A DNA stretch of 39,596 bases from an uncultured Mycoplasmatota bacterium (GTDB lineage: Bacteria > Bacillota_I > Bacilli_A > RF39 > UBA660). The stretch's first letter is position 1. Every line of letters begins with the position of its first letter. Made by a program: the position numbers and the translations under genes. The notes beneath the pieces are model-generated. The model saw only the letters and a program-made list of their open reading frames with translations. It did not search any database and had not been told where the DNA came from. The DNA lies in assembly GCA_946497925.1 (NCBI GenBank), contig CAMMMG010000008.1:1-39596 (forward strand). Direction: 5' to 3'. Shown piece after piece: positions 39,596 to 39,596 of this stretch.

Positions 39596-39596
39596 A

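Noticed and set aside
1-39596. A DGR reverse transcriptase or template repeat within the window
   Set aside because: No protein here has reverse-transcriptase motifs, and I found no third copy of the 28-nt VR edge. If the DGR exists its core lies elsewhere.

Overview
The window is about 39.6 kb of very AT-rich DNA (I estimate 27-30% G+C) with densely packed genes, mostly AGGAGG-type ribosome binding sites, short intergenic gaps and the standard code (several genes end in TGA). The gene content points to a member of the Bacilli (Bacillota): YlbJ/YlbL, GreA, paired U32 proteins, a YolD/UvrX-type pair, an LCP protein and FtsK. Pilin-linked C-type-lectin domains, cohesin/dockerin proteins, a CptN-type toxin and superoxide reductase suggest an uncultured, anaerobic, host-associated lineage (RF39-like would fit). 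That placement is inference from gene content only.

Layout. 1-2.5 kb: the 3' end of a lactate/malate dehydrogenase, a small membrane protein, and a PEP-synthase-like dikinase with the domain order of rifampin phosphotransferase. 2.5-6.3 kb: a type IV pilus-like locus. A PilB/GspE ATPase is divergent from two prepilin-like genes. The larger prepilin carries two lectin-like domains, each with a short GC-rich hypervariable patch whose differences resemble diversity-generating-retroelement (DGR) mutagenesis. 6.3-8.3 kb: divergent ylbJ and ylbL. 8.3-9.4 kb: a decapitated AAA/DUF4143 protein behind IS-end-like repeats. 9.4-16.5 kb: a cell-envelope cluster with an LCP protein bearing a PASTA domain, a secreted glucosaminidase with a dockerin, a membrane-anchored cohesin protein overlapping it in the operon, a membrane coiled-coil protein and a NAGPA-family protein. 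It ends at tRNA-Leu(GAG).

16.6-21.8 kb looks like an accessory island behind the tRNA: an unknown protein, an AlbA_2/Schlafen-type ATP-binding protein, a Y-family polymerase plus YolD under a LexA-type operator, and a complete type III toxin-antitoxin locus (promoter, two 49-nt RNA repeats with compensatory stem changes, leaky terminator, CptN-like toxin). 21.9-26.6 kb: CmpB-like membrane protein, SodA, a Ca2+/Na+ exchanger, a second AlbA_2 protein with a 12-nt repeat tract, and a hypothetical. 26.6-33.6 kb: FtsK, a U32-like protein, an ITPase/RdgB-like gene broken by one in-frame TAA, a true U32 peptidase, two small hypotheticals and a dGTPase.

33.7-39.6 kb: desulfoferrodoxin with an AraC/GyrI-like regulator, a hairpin-rich 440-bp gap with a possible 32-residue gene, a HerA/VirD4-like ATPase overlapping a Cys/Asn/Ser-rich repeat protein, greA, a possible gluzincin metallopeptidase, and the last codons of a minus-strand gene. 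The parts most worth following are the pilin with putative DGR variable regions, the cohesin-dockerin wall-hydrolase pair, the type III toxin-antitoxin RNA, and the ATPase/repeat-protein pair.
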